A stretch of 64,000 nt of DNA, taken from contig CAKSZH010000001.1 in the NCBI GenBank assembly GCA_934525675.1, positions 1 to 64,000 of the forward strand. The letters are read 5' to 3'. Both the position numbers and the translations under genes were made by a program. The stretch is from an uncultured Eubacteriales bacterium (GTDB lineage Bacteria; Bacillota; Clostridia; Oscillospirales; CAG-272). The notes under the pieces were generated by a model, which had not been told where the DNA came from, searched no databases, and worked only from the letters and a program-made list of their open reading frames with translations. The stretch's first letter is position 1; every line of letters starts with the position of its first letter. Below, piece after piece: positions 1 through 8,255 of the stretch.

Positions 1-282
1 AAGTACGGCGTGCTGGTCAAGATTTACGACGGCGCGAACATGGGCTTCTACACGGCAGACGGCAAGTCCACGGCACCCCTGACCTTCACGGCGGCAAACT
101 ATGCGACCGTTGCATTCAATGAACTGCAGGACGGCGAAACGCTGATCATCTTTGCAAACGACGGCGGTGCAAACGCAGGCCGTGCCTTCGCGCTCGGTCT
201 CCGCGGCGTCGGCGGCGCAAAGGCATACTGCGGACTGACCGCGACCCTGACGGGCTTTACCTTCGAAGCCAAAGCGGAATAA
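1..282 (+). CDS. Unidentified protein, 3' end only
   Basis: The window opens inside this gene: the frame is open from base 1 and ends at TAA 280-282, giving 93 visible residues. A GTG lies at position 10, but no ribosome-binding site can be seen before it, so the real start is upstream of the window. The visible part is rich in Ala, Gly, Thr and Phe with alternating hydrophobic residues, suggesting beta structure. It has no membrane segment and no motif I recognise. It could be the C-terminal domain of an exported protein, since an exported protein follows, but that is inference only. A perfect hairpin follows the stop codon. Confidence 0.6.
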   Translation, partial: KYGVLVKIYDGANMGFYTADGKSTAPLTFTAANYATVAFNELQDGETLIIFANDGGANAGRAFALGLRGVGGAKAYCGLTATLTGFTFEAKAE

Positions 283-290
283 AGTTTTCT

Positions 291-322
291 CCCTTTCCCG
301 GCACGCACGTGCCGGGAAAGGG
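291..322 (+). terminator. Perfect 15-bp hairpin after the first gene
   Basis: CCCTTTCCCGGCACG (291-305) pairs perfectly with 308-322 around a 2-base gap (in practice a shorter stem with a larger loop). No T run follows on the plus strand, so it may be a weak terminator or an RNA 3'-end stabiliser. It separates the first gene from the phosphodiester glycosidase. Confidence 0.6.
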
Positions 323-375
323 AATCCCGGACGGTGTTTTCCGGAACCGGGACGGAGAGAGGAGATGGCTATTCC

Positions 376-1821
376 ATGAAAAGAAAATGGCTCTGTATAC
401 TGGCGGCACTTCTTGCGGCGGTATTGCTTCCCATAGAGACCTTTGCCGCGTTTTCTCCGTCGCTTCCGGAGGACCCGACCTACACGCTTTTGGGAAACGG
501 ATTTGATTACTGGGAAGAGGCCGTTCATGAAAACGGCAAACAGGCGCTGTTTTACGGCGCTTACAACGCGACCAAGCCGGACGCGGAATACGAATGGGCC
601 ATCCACAGTGTGAGGAGCGGCTCGGAAACCACGCTGTCCACGGTCATGGACATTGCGCTGGATTATGAAAAACAGACCGGCAGAAAAGTCATGCTTGCGT
701 CCAACGGCGATTTCTTTTACGCCTCGGGTGCCAATGTCGAGTCCTACGTCGCAGACGGCGTGGTCATCAGCAAGGGCGCGTTTGTGACCAAGCATTGCAT
801 TGGATTTGATAACAAGGGAAAGGTCGTCATCGGTCGGATGACCGAGGTGGAAAAACGCCTCATGGTCGTCCTTGACGGCGAGAAGACCTTCTTTGAAATA
901 GAACAGGAAAACAGAGAACCGGGGGAGAACGGAATCGCCGTTTACACCACCCCGGGGACCTACACCGTCCGCGGGGCGGGGAAGTACATCATCGGCACGG
1001 ATTCTTCGAATCTGACGCAGTATCCCGTGTTCGGAACCTCCCGCCGGATGGCGACGGGGACCGTCACAAACGACGATTCCTTCACCATCAAGAGCGGACA
1101 GTTTGCCGTGGTGGTGCGCGGAGAGAAGGCGCAGTTCTTCTTCGATCACGTGCTTTACGGCGTGGAGGTCAATCTGGTGGAAATCCCTGCGGGCGAATTT
1201 GCCGGATGTCGCTATGTGGTCGGCGGATACGACATTCTCGTGAATGACGGGAAGGTGAACTCCTCGTTCCACACGGACAATTTCGGCAATGTTGCCGCAC
1301 CCCGCACGATCCTCGGCTTCAAGGAGGACGGAACCGCGTTTCTCTGTATGCTGGACGGCAGACAGGCGGGATACAGTGTGGGGCTGACGGTGGAAAAAGA
1401 GGCGGAGCTTGCCGCTGCACTCGGTGCGAAGTACGCATTGGAACTCGACGGCGGGGGCTCCACAACGGTGATCGTCCGGATCGACGACACCCTGACGCTT
1501 CGCAACAAGCCCTCCGACGGAAGTATGCGTAAGGTTTCCAACGCGGTGCTCCTGGTCGAAAAGGAAAAGGCACAGCCCGATCAACCCACGGAAACCGGAA
1601 CCGACCGGGAAACCGAAACGCCTCCGTCCCCCGCGGAATCCGAAACCGGGACGACGGGCGGAGAAACAACGGCTGACACCGGGGAAACCGAGACGGAGAC
1701 CACTCCCACCGACCGGATGCATAACCGTATTTTGAATTTTGTCGTAACCGGGATCGTCGCGGCGGCGATTGTTGCCGGCGTTGTGTTGGTAATCAGAGGA
1801 AAACGAAAAGATAAACAGTGA
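376..1821 (+). CDS. Membrane-anchored phosphodiester glycosidase family protein (NAGPA domain)
   Basis: A 481-residue exported protein. I start it at ATG 376, which gives a clean signal peptide (KRKW followed by a Leu/Ala-rich core, ending near ETFA) behind a GAGAGGAG site at 356-363; an upstream GTG at 334 would bury the signal. The body matches the NAGPA/DUF2233 fold: the typical PRTILGF segment and the family hallmark LELDGGGSTT near the C-terminal end. Family members hydrolyse sugar phosphodiesters, and in bacteria they often act on wall or capsule polymers. A Thr/Glu/Pro-rich linker of about 60 residues is followed by one membrane helix and a KRKDK tail, so the enzyme should be held outside the membrane. 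The substrate is unknown. Confidence 0.85.
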   Translation: MKRKWLCILAALLAAVLLPIETFAAFSPSLPEDPTYTLLGNGFDYWEEAVHENGKQALFYGAYNATKPDAEYEWAIHSVRSGSETTLSTVMDIALDYEKQTGRKVMLASNGDFFYASGANVESYVADGVVISKGAFVTKHCIGFDNKGKVVIGRMTEVEKRLMVVLDGEKTFFEIEQENREPGENGIAVYTTPGTYTVRGAGKYIIGTDSSNLTQYPVFGTSRRMATGTVTNDDSFTIKSGQFAVVVRGEKAQFFFDHVLYGVEVNLVEIPAGEFAGCRYVVGGYDILVNDGKVNSSFHTDNFGNVAAPRTILGFKEDGTAFLCMLDGRQAGYSVGLTVEKEAELAAALGAKYALELDGGGSTTVIVRIDDTLTLRNKPSDGSMRKVSNAVLLVEKEKAQPDQPTETGTDRETETPPSPAESETGTTGGETTADTGETETETTPTDRMHNRILNFVVTGIVAAAIVAGVVLVIRGKRKDKQ

Positions 1822-1863
1822 TCCGGGTCTTTACCCGAATTCCACATATACGGAGGTACCGAA

Positions 1864-3426
1864 ATGAAAAAACACGTGCTGAAGCTCTTTTCTCTTGTGC
1901 TCGCCATACTGATGCTGGCGACCCTGTTTGTTGCCTGCGGCGGCAAAAAGCAGAACGAGTACGAGATCAACTATGACATTGATCTTTCCAAGAAGCCCAA
2001 GCTGAACGTCCTCATGCCGTATTCCGGCAGATCCATTCAGGATGTCAATTCCGACGCAACGGCTAAACTCATTGAGGAGTTGACCGGCTATGAGGTGCAG
2101 TACACCCAGCTTCCCGCGCTTGACGGCTCCAAAACGCTCAACAACGAGCTGATGGACAAGCGGAGCTATCAGGTCATGAAGCTGACCAAGGATCAGTTCA
2201 GCGACCTGGTCAAGGACGATATGCTGGTGGACATCACCGATGCGCTCAAGGTGTTCGCGCCCGACATCCTCGCCAACATTTCCGAGGAATCGTGGGATGT
2301 GGTGACGGTCAACGGTCGCATTTACGGTATCCCCGAACGCGCGTCCAGCGATAACATCGAAAACATGATCGTGTTCAATCAGGATCTCATGCTCCGGAAC
2401 AACCTGGAGATTCCGACCACCCTTGCGGAGTTTGAGGAAGTGCTCCGGGTACTCACCGAAAAGATCGGCAGACCCGCCCTGACCTTTGACCGCTACACGC
2501 CCCTTGTGTACACCATCTCCGCGGCGTTCGGCATCTATTCCGACTGGCAGGAGTACGAGGTGAACGGCGAGACGCAGGTGCTCTACTACATGAACGCGCC
2601 CCGCTATCAGGAGTACGTGGAATATATGCACAAGCTCTATGCGGCGGGCTACATTGATGTCGAAGTCGGCACCAATACCTCCGCCGACGCAATCAACAAG
2701 TTCACGAGCGGCGAGGCGGGCTGCTTCGCAGGTTCCCTCTGGAGTGTTCCGAGCATTGTTGCCGGCATGACGGCAAAGGGAACCATCACCTCGGTGGAAG
2801 CGTCCGGCACGCTGGAGAATTACCTCGGCTACCTGCGCTCTCTCAAGGAAAACGCATCCGATCCGGAGCGCGTATACCGTGCGAGCGGTTACACCTACAT
2901 TTCCGCGATCCCGTTCTATGAAGCGGAGAACGCGGGCTATGCGCTTGACTGGATGAACTCCAAGATCAAGGATACCGAGGACGCGCACAACTTCCGCTCC
3001 ATCGTGCTCGGCACGGAGGGCGTACACTGGACATACAGCGCAAACGAGGGGTACCTGCCGATCGCGGCAAACTTCTCGGAAAAGGACGACGCAAGCTACT
3101 ATCTGACCGGCTCCAACGAAACCAAGTACACCGAATACTGGAAGGCGCGTGTCCGCAAGCAGCCCGAATTGTACCGCGCATGGTCGATCCTGATGGACAA
3201 TGCGGACGCAGTCGGCGTTTACAACATCGTGGACTTCACGCCTCCCATCGAAGCCTATAACGCGAGCCGTTCCGCAATGGAGGAGTACGCGCAGGACCAG
3301 TTCTACATTATGATGAAGGACGGCACCGGCAAGATGTCCGAGTATCTGACCAAGCTCAATTCTCAGCAGGGCGGAACCAAAGCGACCGACGCGATCAACG
3401 CGTGGTATAAAACCTACCGGAAGTAA
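1864..3426 (+). CDS. Carbohydrate ABC transporter substrate-binding lipoprotein (family 1)
   Basis: A 520-residue lipoprotein. A signal peptide ends in a lipobox (LFVAC-GG, about residue 25), and GGAGG at 1852-1856 sits before ATG 1864. The body has the large mixed-fold layout of family 1 extracellular solute-binding proteins of the LplA/YtcQ type (Clostridial carbohydrate or oligouronide importers). It is followed after 26 bases by two matching permeases, so it delivers ligand to them. No sugar specificity can be read from the sequence; the neighbours (ROK kinase, FAD oxidoreductase) suggest a monosaccharide or glycoside-derived ligand. Confidence 0.9.
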   Translation: MKKHVLKLFSLVLAILMLATLFVACGGKKQNEYEINYDIDLSKKPKLNVLMPYSGRSIQDVNSDATAKLIEELTGYEVQYTQLPALDGSKTLNNELMDKRSYQVMKLTKDQFSDLVKDDMLVDITDALKVFAPDILANISEESWDVVTVNGRIYGIPERASSDNIENMIVFNQDLMLRNNLEIPTTLAEFEEVLRVLTEKIGRPALTFDRYTPLVYTISAAFGIYSDWQEYEVNGETQVLYYMNAPRYQEYVEYMHKLYAAGYIDVEVGTNTSADAINKFTSGEAGCFAGSLWSVPSIVAGMTAKGTITSVEASGTLENYLGYLRSLKENASDPERVYRASGYTYISAIPFYEAENAGYALDWMNSKIKDTEDAHNFRSIVLGTEGVHWTYSANEGYLPIAANFSEKDDASYYLTGSNETKYTEYWKARVRKQPELYRAWSILMDNADAVGVYNIVDFTPPIEAYNASRSAMEEYAQDQFYIMMKDGTGKMSEYLTKLNSQQGGTKATDAINAWYKTYRK

Positions 3427-3452
3427 TTAGCGTCAACAGAGGAGGGGGAAGC

Positions 3453-4385
3453 ATGACCTCAACTTCAACACTCAAGGAAAAATTCAAAAAGCACCGGGCG
3501 CTTGTCCCGTTTGTGATCCCGGCGATGCTGTTCGCTCTCGTGTTCTCGTATCTGCCGATGATCGGTATCCTCATCGCATTCAAGGATAACCCGAATTTCG
3601 GCAGATACGACGCGATCGAGGCGTTCACCCGCGCCAACTGGACGCTGGATAACTTCCGGACGCTGTTTTCCGACCCGGAGATCCTGCGTTATGTCATCAA
3701 CACGCTCGTCATTTCCATTATGAAGATCGTGATCCTGTTCCCCCTGCCGATCATCCTTGCGGTCATGATCTCGGAGGTCAGAAGCAAGCATTTCTCGAAA
3801 TTCATTCAGGGCATCGTGTTCCTGCCGCACTTCTTTTCCTGGGTCGTCATTGTCGGTATCTTCAACAGCCTGTTCGGTATGTACGGACCGATCAACAATA
3901 TCGGTGTGGCGCTCGGCGGCAGTCCGATCTACTTCATGGGAGATCCCTCGTGGTTCCGATGGCTGGTCGTCATTCTGTCCGGCTGGAAGGAGATCGGATA
4001 CAGTTCCATCGTCTATATCGCCGCAATCTCCGCGATTGACCCCGCGCTTTACGAGGCGGCAAAGCTGGACGGCGCCTCCAAGTTCCGTCAGATCTGGAAC
4101 ATCACCATTCCGCTTATCATGCCGACCATCATCGTCATGCTCATCATCCGTGTCGGATACCTGATGGACGCGGGCTTTGAACAGGTTTATGCCATGATCA
4201 ACTCCTACACGAGAGAAACGGGCGAGATCATCGGTACCTACGTGTACCGGTTGGGTCTTGGCACCGGCTCCCGCGATTACGGGCTTTCTACGGCAGTGGG
4301 ACTTGTCAACGGACTGATTTCTCTCCTTCTGATCCTTGTGACCAACAAGATCTCCAAAAAGAAAATGGGAACGGGAATATGGTGA
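3453..4385 (+). CDS. ABC sugar transporter permease, LplB-like
   Basis: A 310-residue inner-membrane protein of the MalF/LplB class with about six hydrophobic segments. It has the EAA loop that docks onto the ATPase (EAAKLDGASKFRQIWNITIP, about residues 203-222). The start ATG 3453 follows a GGAGGGGG site. It forms the channel with the next gene, 4 bases downstream. No ATPase gene is present in this cluster, which is usual for these importers in Bacillota: they borrow a shared MsmX-type ATPase encoded elsewhere. Confidence 0.92.
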   Translation: MTSTSTLKEKFKKHRALVPFVIPAMLFALVFSYLPMIGILIAFKDNPNFGRYDAIEAFTRANWTLDNFRTLFSDPEILRYVINTLVISIMKIVILFPLPIILAVMISEVRSKHFSKFIQGIVFLPHFFSWVVIVGIFNSLFGMYGPINNIGVALGGSPIYFMGDPSWFRWLVVILSGWKEIGYSSIVYIAAISAIDPALYEAAKLDGASKFRQIWNITIPLIMPTIIVMLIIRVGYLMDAGFEQVYAMINSYTRETGEIIGTYVYRLGLGTGSRDYGLSTAVGLVNGLISLLLILVTNKISKKKMGTGIW

Positions 4386-4389
4386 TGGT

Positions 4390-5286
4390 ATGAATAAAGA
4401 AATGAACAAGCAAACGCGTACTGTAACAAAGAAACCGAAGATGAAAATCCACGACAGCCCCGTATTCCATGTGATCAATACGGTGGTGCTGATCCTGACG
4501 GCGTTCGTCTGTATCCTGCCGTTCATCAACGTGCTTGCCACGGCGTTTTCCACGGCAGGGCAGCAGATCAACTTCTGGCCGAAGGGCTTTACCTGGTTCA
4601 ATTTCAAGACCGTCCTGACCGATGTCGGCTTCTGGCGTTCGCTCGGCGTGTCGCTCATGGTCACCGTCGTGGGAACGACCCTGTCGGTGCTGACCATGTA
4701 CGCGGCGGCATATGCGCTCTCCAAGCCGGATTTTCCCATGCGCCGCGGCATTATGATTTTCTTCATTATTGTTATGATCTTCAGCGGCGGCATGGTGCCG
4801 AATTACATCGTCGTCAACGCACTGGGACTGACGCGGTCGCCGTGGGCGCTGATTCTGCCGTCCGTCGTGCAGGTGTATAACCTCATCCTCATCAAGAGTT
4901 ACTTGGAGGGCATCCCCAAGGAGCTGGAGGAATCGGCGAAGATCGACGGCGCGAACAATCTGCAGATTATGTTCCGCGTGATGATTCCCGCATCCATGCC
5001 GTGCGTTGCAAGCGTCAGCATGTTCACGGCGGTCACCTTCTGGAACAACTATACGAGCGCGCTGCTGTACCTCGGCACGGAGGAAAAGTGGTATCCGCTG
5101 TCGCTCTACATCCTCAACTATATCCAGAGCGATCCCGACGTGCTCAACCCGACGCTTGAAAACATCCAGAAGTCCAACATCGAAGCGGCAATGATTATCT
5201 TCAGCATTCTGCCGGTTCTCATGATCTATCCGCTCGTGCTCAAGTTCTTCACCAAGGGCGTCACGGTCGGAAGCGTAAAGGGATAA
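4390..5286 (+). CDS. ABC sugar transporter permease, LplC-like
   Basis: A 298-residue MalG/LplC-class permease with six predicted membrane spans and the EAA-type loop EESAKIDGANNLQIMFRVMI near residues 175-194. It is the second half of the channel formed with the preceding gene. It is followed after 7 bases by the ROK protein, which places transport and sugar phosphorylation in one transcript. No ATP-binding subunit accompanies it. Confidence 0.92.
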   Translation: MNKEMNKQTRTVTKKPKMKIHDSPVFHVINTVVLILTAFVCILPFINVLATAFSTAGQQINFWPKGFTWFNFKTVLTDVGFWRSLGVSLMVTVVGTTLSVLTMYAAAYALSKPDFPMRRGIMIFFIIVMIFSGGMVPNYIVVNALGLTRSPWALILPSVVQVYNLILIKSYLEGIPKELEESAKIDGANNLQIMFRVMIPASMPCVASVSMFTAVTFWNNYTSALLYLGTEEKWYPLSLYILNYIQSDPDVLNPTLENIQKSNIEAAMIIFSILPVLMIYPLVLKFFTKGVTVGSVKG

Positions 5287-5293
5287 GGAGCGT

Positions 5294-6181
5294 ATGATTG
5301 TAGCAATTGATCTGGGGGCGACCGGTATCAAGGTTGCTCCCTTTGACAAAACACGGCTCGACGCGGGGGAGGACCCGCGGATCGGACGGGTTCTGACGGT
5401 CCCGACGGACGCTTCCTCCGGAAAGGAGGGTGTTGTCCGTGCGCTTGACCGCGCGGTCCGTCTGTACCTGAACGAAGAAACAGAGGGACTTGCCGTCTCG
5501 ACCGCCGGAAACACGGACACCGGGACCGCGACCATTACTTACGCAACGGGGAATCTTCCCGGAATGACGGGTTTTTCTTATGCGGAGTTTGCCCGCGGCT
5601 ACGGGCTTCCCGTCAGCGCCATCAACGATGCACACGCGGCACTGCTCGGCGAGCTGTACGACGGCGCGGCGCGGGAATATTCCGGGGCGCGTGTCATTAT
5701 GCTGACGCTCGGCTCGGGGGTCGGCGGGGCATACGCGGCAGAAGGCAGGATCGTGTCGGACGAGAAAAACGATTACGCCCGTTTCGGGCATATCTGTCTC
5801 ATACCGGGCGGGTTCCCCTGTACCTGCGGCAAGGTCGGATGTGCGGAAATGTATCTTTCCGGCAGAGCGATTCACCGGGACGCGAAGTCTGTGGGAATTG
5901 ACGGGGACGATCTGTTTTTGCGGTATCTTGCGGGCGATCCCCGGTGCGTCTCCTTTGCGGAACGATTCCGCGAGCGGCTTGCCGCGCTCCTTGAGAAGAT
6001 CCGTCCGGTCTGCCCGTATGATGTCTGCATCATCGGCGGCGGTGTCGCCGACTGGATGGGCGACGCGTTTCCGGAGCTTACCGGGGGACTGGGTGTTCCC
6101 GTCATCCGCGCGTCGCTCGGCAACATGGCGGGCGTGTACGGCGCGTTCCGGCATTACATGAGCGGAGAGGTGGTCTTATGA
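5294..6181 (+). CDS. ROK family sugar kinase-like protein
   Basis: A 295-residue protein with the N-terminal phosphate-binding motif AIDLGATGIK and the ROK zinc motif CTCGKVGCAEMYLSG around residues 177-191, preceded by GHICL. It has no N-terminal DNA-binding helix-turn-helix, so it is a kinase-type ROK (glucokinase, N-acetylmannosamine or fructokinase type) rather than a repressor. Its last bases overlap the next start (ATGA), so the two are translationally coupled. The likely role is to phosphorylate the sugar brought in by the upstream importer; the substrate cannot be told from sequence. Confidence 0.85.
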   Translation: MIVAIDLGATGIKVAPFDKTRLDAGEDPRIGRVLTVPTDASSGKEGVVRALDRAVRLYLNEETEGLAVSTAGNTDTGTATITYATGNLPGMTGFSYAEFARGYGLPVSAINDAHAALLGELYDGAAREYSGARVIMLTLGSGVGGAYAAEGRIVSDEKNDYARFGHICLIPGGFPCTCGKVGCAEMYLSGRAIHRDAKSVGIDGDDLFLRYLAGDPRCVSFAERFRERLAALLEKIRPVCPYDVCIIGGGVADWMGDAFPELTGGLGVPVIRASLGNMAGVYGAFRHYMSGEVVL

Positions 6182-7743
6182 AGGATCAGATGAAGAATTA
6201 CGACGCGCCGATTGTTGTCGTCGGCGCGAGTCTCGGCGGAACGATCGCCGCATGGTCTGCCGCCAAAAACGGCGGCGGGCGGCGGGTCCTCCTGCTTGAA
6301 TCCACCGACTGGATCGGCGGTCAGCTCACGTCTCAGGCTGTTCCGCCCGATGAGCACCGCTGGATCGGCGAGCAGGGCTGTACCGCTTCCTATCGTGAAT
6401 ACCGCCGGCAGATCCGTTCTCATTACCGGAACCTGCCCGGATTTTCCCCGAAGATTAAAATTAAGGAAGCATTCTGCCCGGCGGATTCCGAGGTCAGCCA
6501 CCTGTCCCATCCGCCGAAGCTGGCGCTGGAAACGCTGGAGAAAATGCTTGCGCCCTACAAGGCAGACGGCACTCTTACGGTGCTCACCGGCGTGCGGTAT
6601 CTTTCTGCCGAAGTGAGCGGCGACAGGATCTGTTCCGTCGCCTGCGAAAAGGACGGCGAGCGGTTCACGGTCACGGGGGAGATGTTCCTTGACGGAACGG
6701 ATACCGGCGAGCTGATCGCCCTTTGCGGGGCGGAATACCGCACCGGCGCGGAGAGCCGGGCGGAAACGGGGGAGACCCACGCTCCGGAATTTGCCAACCC
6801 TGCCGATATGCAGCCGGTTACCTACACCGCGGCGATCGAGAACCGCAGGACCGGCGACTTCGTGATTCCCAAGCCCGACGGCTACGACGAGTTCCGCCGC
6901 CTCCGGATGCCGTATGATGACTATCCCGTGTTTTCCATGTTCGGTCCCGACTCCTCCACGGGACGGGCAAAGCGCTTCGGTATGTTCGAGGGCGAAACGG
7001 ACGAAAAGGGAAACGAGCTGTTTCCGCTCTTCAAGTACCGCCGGATCATCAATTCCGCGTATTTCACCGACGGAAGCGAGCCATATGATGTGACGCTCGT
7101 CAACTGGCCGCAGAACGATTTCTTCCTCGGCAATCTCTTTGATTGCCCGGACGCGTCGGAGAATGACCGCCTGGCGCGGCTCTTCACGCTTTCCTTTGTG
7201 TACTGGCTCCAGACCGAGGCGCCGCGCGCCGACGGAGGGAAGGGGTATCCGTATTTCCGCCTGGCGGGGGAGCACCTCGGCACCGCGGACGGGCTCAGCA
7301 AAGCCCCGTATATCCGCGAATCCCGCCGCATCCGGTCTTTGTTTACGGTGACGGAGGACATGGTGAAAAAGGGCGGCAATCCCGCGTTCCCCGACAGCGT
7401 CGGTGTCGGCAGCTACCCCATCGACCTGCACATCACGACCGCCACGCATACCTTCTTCTATGAACCGAGCGAGCGGTTCACCATTCCGCTCGGTGCGATG
7501 ATCCCCGTGCGTATGAAGAATCTTCTCCCCGCCTGTAAGAACATCGGCACCACGCACCTGTCCGGTGGCTGTTACCGCCTCCACCCGGTGGAATGGAACA
7601 TTGGCGAGGTCGCGGGTCTGCTTTCTTCGTTTGCCCTCTCGGAACACCTCGCTCCGTCCGAGGTACGGGAAAATCCCGCACAGTTTGCGCGGTTTGTCTC
7701 CCTGCTGGAAGCAAACGGTGTTCAGCGGTATTGGAAAGAATAA
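6178..7743 (+). CDS. FAD-dependent oxidoreductase (FAD_oxidored family)
   Basis: A 521-residue protein with an N-terminal dinucleotide-binding fold (IVVVGASLGGTIAAWSAA), the acidic end of the second strand (LLLES) and then WIGGQLTSQ, the typical start of the FAD_oxidored (PF12831) family. It has no signal peptide or membrane span, so it is cytoplasmic. Family members sit in many Bacteroidota and Bacillota glycan loci, but few are characterised; oxidation of a sugar or glycoside is the usual guess. It ends the operon, overlapping the ROK gene by 4 bases, and a strong terminator follows 26 bases later. Confidence 0.8.
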   Translation: MKDQMKNYDAPIVVVGASLGGTIAAWSAAKNGGGRRVLLLESTDWIGGQLTSQAVPPDEHRWIGEQGCTASYREYRRQIRSHYRNLPGFSPKIKIKEAFCPADSEVSHLSHPPKLALETLEKMLAPYKADGTLTVLTGVRYLSAEVSGDRICSVACEKDGERFTVTGEMFLDGTDTGELIALCGAEYRTGAESRAETGETHAPEFANPADMQPVTYTAAIENRRTGDFVIPKPDGYDEFRRLRMPYDDYPVFSMFGPDSSTGRAKRFGMFEGETDEKGNELFPLFKYRRIINSAYFTDGSEPYDVTLVNWPQNDFFLGNLFDCPDASENDRLARLFTLSFVYWLQTEAPRADGGKGYPYFRLAGEHLGTADGLSKAPYIRESRRIRSLFTVTEDMVKKGGNPAFPDSVGVGSYPIDLHITTATHTFFYEPSERFTIPLGAMIPVRMKNLLPACKNIGTTHLSGGCYRLHPVEWNIGEVAGLLSSFALSEHLAPSEVRENPAQFARFVSLLEANGVQRYWKE

Positions 7744-7769
7744 CATCGGAATATCTGTCGGTTCAGCAC

Positions 7770-7815
7770 AGCCGGAACGTCCGTTCGGACGTTCCGGCTG
7801 TTTGTTTGTTTTTTT
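7770..7815 (+). terminator. Rho-independent terminator of the sugar operon
   Basis: AGCCGGAACGTCCG (7770-7783) pairs perfectly with 7786-7799 and is followed by a T-rich tract interrupted by G (7801-7815). It ends the glycosidase/ABC/ROK/FAD operon. Confidence 0.92.
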
Positions 7816-8087
7816 GCATAGAAATAAAATTGTGATTGCAAAATTCACAAAGTGACGGTTTCGACAAAATATTCGACTTGTTTTGCATAAATATCCGATT
7901 GATGTAAATAATCTCGTATATTATGGCGTAAATTCTGGAATTTCTACGTATCCGAATATTTCTTATGCGGAAAATTATTCAGAAATTCAAGAAAGAATTC
8001 ATTGGAAAAGCAATCTGAATTTTGCTGTTTGTGCAAAATTCACGACAATTTTGCATAAATTTCTTTTAAAAATATCATAAATAGGGG
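7816..8087. repeat. AT-rich intergenic island with repeated motifs
   Basis: This stretch is strikingly AT-rich against GC-rich neighbours. TGCAAAATTCAC occurs exactly at 7837-7848 and 8032-8043; TTTTGCATAAAT occurs exactly at 7881-7892 and 8049-8060, with a near copy (TTTTTGCATAGAA) from 7811. Each pair is about 170-195 bases apart. A 65-codon open frame (7883-8080) lacks a ribosome-binding site and is not called. The motifs could be operator sites for the promoter that follows, or the remains of an inserted sequence. Confidence 0.5.
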
Positions 8088-8116
8088 TTGACAACGGGCG
8101 GGAATCATACTATACT
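8088..8116 (+). promoter_or_regulatory. Consensus housekeeping promoter of the opp operon
   Basis: TTGACA (8088-8093) and TATACT (8111-8116) are separated by exactly 17 bases. Transcription should start near 8123, leaving a leader of about 130 bases before the binding-protein gene. Confidence 0.88.
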
Positions 8117-8142
8117 ACTAATAACAATATGAGACCGCTTTT

Positions 8143-8209
8143 CGCTTTCCGAAAAGTCAGCGGAAAGCGGTGACCTCTTCGTTTGCCCGCTACCCGGGTG
8201 AATTCCGGG
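8143..8209 (+). promoter_or_regulatory. Structured 5' leader of the opp operon
   Basis: Two hairpins lie between promoter and gene: CGCTTTCCG (8143-8151) pairs with 8161-8169 around a 9-base loop, and CCCGG (8193-8197) pairs with 8205-8209. No T run follows either. I cannot match this leader to a known riboswitch; it may only stabilise the message. Confidence 0.45.
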
Positions 8210-8255
8210 AGCTGACAATAAAGTAGTATTAAATTATAATTGGAGGAATATGCGA

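Noticed and set aside
1831..3027. Long minus-strand open frame opposite the family 1 binding protein
   Set aside because: It mirrors a well-supported gene, has His/Val/Arg-rich nonsense composition and no ribosome-binding site; GC-rich codon use leaves antisense frames open.
7883..8080. 65-codon frame in the AT-rich island
   Set aside because: No ribosome-binding site and no homology that I can recognise; likely chance in AT-rich DNA.
8117..8249. Riboswitch or T-box in the opp leader
   Set aside because: Only two simple hairpins, no T-box sequence, no terminator/antiterminator pair.
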